DNA of 64,000 bases from Dermabacteraceae bacterium TAE3-ERU27 (lineage in GTDB: Bacteria > Actinomycetota > Actinomycetes > Actinomycetales > Dermabacteraceae), in NCBI GenBank assembly GCA_019218415.1, contig JAHUUL010000001.1, forward strand, positions 372,001-436,000. Direction: 5' to 3'. A program made the position numbers and the translations under genes. Numbering within the stretch: the first letter of the stretch is position 1; each line of letters starts with the position of its first letter. Below the pieces are notes generated by a model, which saw only the letters and a list, made by a program, of their open reading frames with translations, was not told the origin of the DNA and did not search any database. Below are positions 61,851-64,000 of the stretch, one piece after another.

Positions 61851-61965
61851 CGTTCGGGTGCACTTTTGGCTGCCCCTTACGTTTAGGTGCACTTTCAGTG
61901 GGTTAAACCGCGTTTTCGCAGCGCTTAGTGCAAGAGGGCGAGGGATAACAGCACTTAGCGCACCC
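61851..61965. repeat. Repeat B, inverted partner of 60232-60356
   Basis: Carries GGGTGCACTTTTGGCTGCCC, TTTAGGTGCACTTTC and TAAACCGCGTTTTCGCAG, the mirror of repeat A. The remaining parts of the 460-bp gap between the MFS and phosphotransferase genes (61662-61850 and 61966-62123) show no gene; the second part is a purine-rich tract (GGTAGGAGGATAGGGATAG). Confidence 0.8.
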
Positions 61966-62123
61966 AAGTGTTACCTCCGAGGGCTAGGGCCGGAGGAAGT
62001 AAGAGAGCCTGGCAGGTGGTAGGAGGATAGGGATAGGGGAGAAGCCGAAGCGAGGGGCAGAGGGAACGTGCGGCCCGAGGGGTATCAGCGCAGAATCGGC
62101 CCCGTGCCTTGGGGTGATTACTT

Positions 62124-63371
62124 TTAGGCCGATGCCAGCCAGGTTTCTGCGACCGCCACCATCTGCGCGGTGGTTTCCTCCCAGCCGTCTTCTTGCTGCC
62201 GGTGCGGCCCGGTGGCCAGGCTGAGCGCCACCCCGGCGCTGCGCACGGCCAGCTCGCGGCGATCCACGCGCCGCTCAAACACGCGCCGCCATTCGCGCAC
62301 ACACTGCGCGATATTCTCTTGCGCCTCGCGGCTTACGCCGCCGCGCTCCCCGAAAGAGGCCCAAATGCTCAGGTGACCCATCATGCAGGCCAGATCGTCC
62401 ACGCGCCTGCCCGCCCCCAGCGTGTCTATGTCCAGTAATCCGCTGACGCGGCCCTGAGAAACGAAAAGCTGCGCCTCGTAGAAGTCGCCGTGCACTACGT
62501 CCGTAGCGGGAACATCCCGGTAGGCGGCCAGCCCGTCGGCGATTCCGCCCGCCAGCTGCTGCACCCTGTCGGCCAGGGAGGGAACGGCGCGGGCGATCAC
62601 GTCGGCGTAGAAATCGCCGGACTCTGTCCAGGGCACGTTCTGCCTGGCAGACGCCAGGAAAGGGGGAAGGGAATCGAGCAGATTTATCAGACTGGCCGGA
62701 TGACAGGCGGCGGCCCCGCGGCGCACTATCTCGTCCGTCAGGGGTCCGCCCGAAAGCTGAGCGAACACGAGCAGCCCCGGCCCGTGCGCCAGCACCTCGG
62801 GCACGGGGACCCCGGCAGCGCGGAGCTGGGCATGGCGAAAAGCCAGCTCATCGGCCCGCGAGGGCGGCATGACTTTCAGAAATACCTGCTGCTCGGGAAG
62901 TTTGGCCGACAGCACGGCGCGCCTTCCCGGCCGGTAGGAAAGCACCTTGACGGGAACCTGCTTCGGCACCGCGAAACCCAGCCCGCGCAGCACGCCGATT
63001 AATTGCGCGGGGTAGCAAACCTCCGCCAGGCAGGGCAGCCAGGGATCGCGCGGAAAACGCCAGACCCGCACGGGCAGGCCGTCCTCCTGGAGCACCAGGG
63101 AAGCGTCGGCGCTGGCCACGGCGGGTTCCGGTTCGCCGCCGTGCACGGCGGCGCCGAGCATCTCTTCGCGCGGTGGCGCGCCCTCGCCGTCCAGCTCCGG
63201 CCAGCAAACCCGTGCCCGGTAAAGCGCCTTGGTGGAGCGTCCGGGGCGATGATCTACGTGGTCTAGTTCCCAACCGATCAGCCGCCCGCCGCCGGAGGCC
63301 ACGGCGCGCGCCAACAGGCCGCGTGCGCGCGCGGTAGTGAGCAGGGCGTAGCCGTCCGGTGAAATATTCAT
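62124..63371 (-). CDS. Phosphotransferase (aminoglycoside/choline kinase-like fold)
   Basis: A 415-aa kinase-like protein. The catalytic loop is ATDVVHGDFYEAQLFV (Brenner motif H-G-D with downstream Q in place of N), followed by the metal-binding GLLDIDTLGAGRRVDDLACM. The N-lobe has VFLKVMPPS with a likely ATP-binding lysine. The substrate is unknown; members range from antibiotic resistance to metabolism, and the first 130 residues are not of the usual resistance-enzyme kind. GGAAAGGGGGA precedes the ATG at 63371. Divergent from the DUF3151 gene. Confidence 0.82.
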   Translation of the reverse strand: MNISPDGYALLTTARARGLLARAVASGGGRLIGWELDHVDHRPGRSTKALYRARVCWPELDGEGAPPREEMLGAAVHGGEPEPAVASADASLVLQEDGLPVRVWRFPRDPWLPCLAEVCYPAQLIGVLRGLGFAVPKQVPVKVLSYRPGRRAVLSAKLPEQQVFLKVMPPSRADELAFRHAQLRAAGVPVPEVLAHGPGLLVFAQLSGGPLTDEIVRRGAAACHPASLINLLDSLPPFLASARQNVPWTESGDFYADVIARAVPSLADRVQQLAGGIADGLAAYRDVPATDVVHGDFYEAQLFVSQGRVSGLLDIDTLGAGRRVDDLACMMGHLSIWASFGERGGVSREAQENIAQCVREWRRVFERRVDRRELAVRSAGVALSLATGPHRQQEDGWEETTAQMVAVAETWLASA

Positions 63372-63393
63372 TCCCCCTTTCCTATCAGGTCGA

Positions 63394-63399
63394 TAGGCT
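63394..63399 (+). promoter_or_regulatory. -10 box TAGGCT of the DUF3151 gene
   Basis: TAGGCT ends 6 nt before the ATG at 63406; leaderless geometry as elsewhere in the window. Confidence 0.55.
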
Positions 63400-63405
63400 T
63401 AACGC

Positions 63406-63843
63406 ATGACTGTTAATCCGCAAAACCTGCTCGGCATCCCCGAAACCCTGCTGCCGCAGAGCCACCCCGACACCGCCGTGGCTGCCGTGCTGGGCACGGA
63501 AGAAAGCCCCGCCGTAGCGCGGGAACAGGCGGCGCTTCACCCGGCCTCGAGCCTGGCCTGGGCCGTGCTGGCAGAGGACGCCTTGGCGGGAGATGAGCCC
63601 ATCGCCGCCTACGCCTACGCGCGCGTCGGCTACCATCGCGGCCTGGACGCGCTGCGCCGTTCCGGCTGGCGGGGACAGGGCCCCGTACCCTACCGTCACC
63701 CGCAAAACCGGGGCTTCCTGCGCTCACTGGCGGCGCTTGGCAGGGCCGCGGCCGCGATCAACGAGGAAGAAGAAGTCACCCGGATTGCCGCGTTCCTGCA
63801 CGATTGCGATGCCGCCTACGCGCAGGAAAACCCGCTCGCGTAG
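63406..63843 (+). CDS. DUF3151 protein
   Basis: A 145-aa cytosolic protein with the strongly conserved DUF3151 blocks: ALHPASSLAWAVLAEDAL, IAAYAYARVGYHRGLDALRR, GPVPYRHPQNRGFLRSLAALGRAA and a final IAAFLHDCDAAYAQ. Function unknown; it is almost confined to actinobacteria. It lies 140 bp before purA, a neighbour pairing often seen. Confidence 0.92.
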   Translation: MTVNPQNLLGIPETLLPQSHPDTAVAAVLGTEESPAVAREQAALHPASSLAWAVLAEDALAGDEPIAAYAYARVGYHRGLDALRRSGWRGQGPVPYRHPQNRGFLRSLAALGRAAAAINEEEEVTRIAAFLHDCDAAYAQENPLA

Positions 63844-63982
63844 CGCCGGGTAAAGCCCCCAATCGCGTTCCGCCAACCCGAAGCGTTCGCGCCTGTGCCC
63901 CCGGTAGCCCGGGGAGCCGGGACGTTTTTCTAACCGGTTGGTAGGATCTAGTGGTTCATCTCGAAAGGACCAGGAATCTGAT

Positions 63983-64000
63983 ATGCCTGCAATCGTGATC
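63983..64000 (+). CDS. purA: Adenylosuccinate synthetase, first codons (partial)
   Basis: Only MPAIVI is in the window. With the upstream DUF3151 gene, this start fits purA, whose product begins MPAIVIVGAQWGDEGKGK in actinobacteria; the GQWGDEG motif itself lies outside. AAGGACCAGGAA upstream is the ribosome binding site and TAGGAT near 63943 a possible -10 box. Confidence 0.7.

Overview
The window comes from a high-GC Gram-positive actinobacterium. The housekeeping genes are actinobacterial in kind (GroEL tail, GuaB plus the second GuaB3-type IMP dehydrogenase, a DUF3817 protein next to SURF1, DUF3151, an HmuTUV/HmuO/HtaA haem system). Many genes appear leaderless, with a TAGRCT-like -10 box ending 6-7 nt before the start codon. 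An Actinomycetaceae-like host is my inference; no rRNA or tRNA is present to confirm it.

Layout. (1) 1-8.6 kb is core chromosome: groEL end, aroD, a membrane protein, a ThrE-type exporter, a pseudouridine synthase, guaB, an asparaginase, a DnaQ-like exonuclease and guaB3. (2) 8.6-about 32 kb is an accessory block that starts just after the guaB3 terminator. It holds a type IV secretion operon (ParA-like ATPase, small pilin-like protein, TcpC/VirB8-like, TrbL/VirB6-like, SCO6880-like, VirB4, VirD4, DUF4913) with a bifunctional murein hydrolase. Next come a tandemly duplicated unit (candidate small RNA plus DUF3800-like gene), a relaxase C-terminal remnant, a truncated ArdC and three consecutive hairpins (oriT candidate). 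The rest is AT-rich secreted protein/membrane protein pairs, small regulators and pseudogenes. No integrase and no relaxase catalytic domain is visible, so this looks like a decayed or partial integrative conjugative element. Related palindromic repeats sit at five places between its gene blocks. A 42-bp imperfect direct repeat (8621 and 29397) may mark the ends.

(3) 32-42.7 kb is an MFS transporter and a haem acquisition locus: hmuT-hmuU-hmuV, a large two-part HtaA surface protein, an HtaA protein with a WxL-like C-terminus, a DUF916 partner, and a divergent haem oxygenase. A DtxR-like box lies in the divergent promoter region. Together these would capture haem at the wall, import it and open the ring for iron. 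(4) 42.7-64 kb returns to core genes: ackA-pta, SURF1 and DUF3817, guaA, an ABC transporter pair, a GNAT/nadB pair, a DAACS symporter, a HerA-like ATPase, an AT-rich glycosyltransferase of probable foreign origin, gpmA, dtd, an MFS transporter between two inverted copies of a 115-125 bp repeat, a phosphotransferase, a DUF3151 protein and the first codons of purA.

The observation I rate highest is the duplicated sRNA/DUF3800 unit. Each copy has a promoter, a closed stem, an intrinsic terminator and a converging DUF3800-like gene, and each is preceded by the same palindromic repeat.
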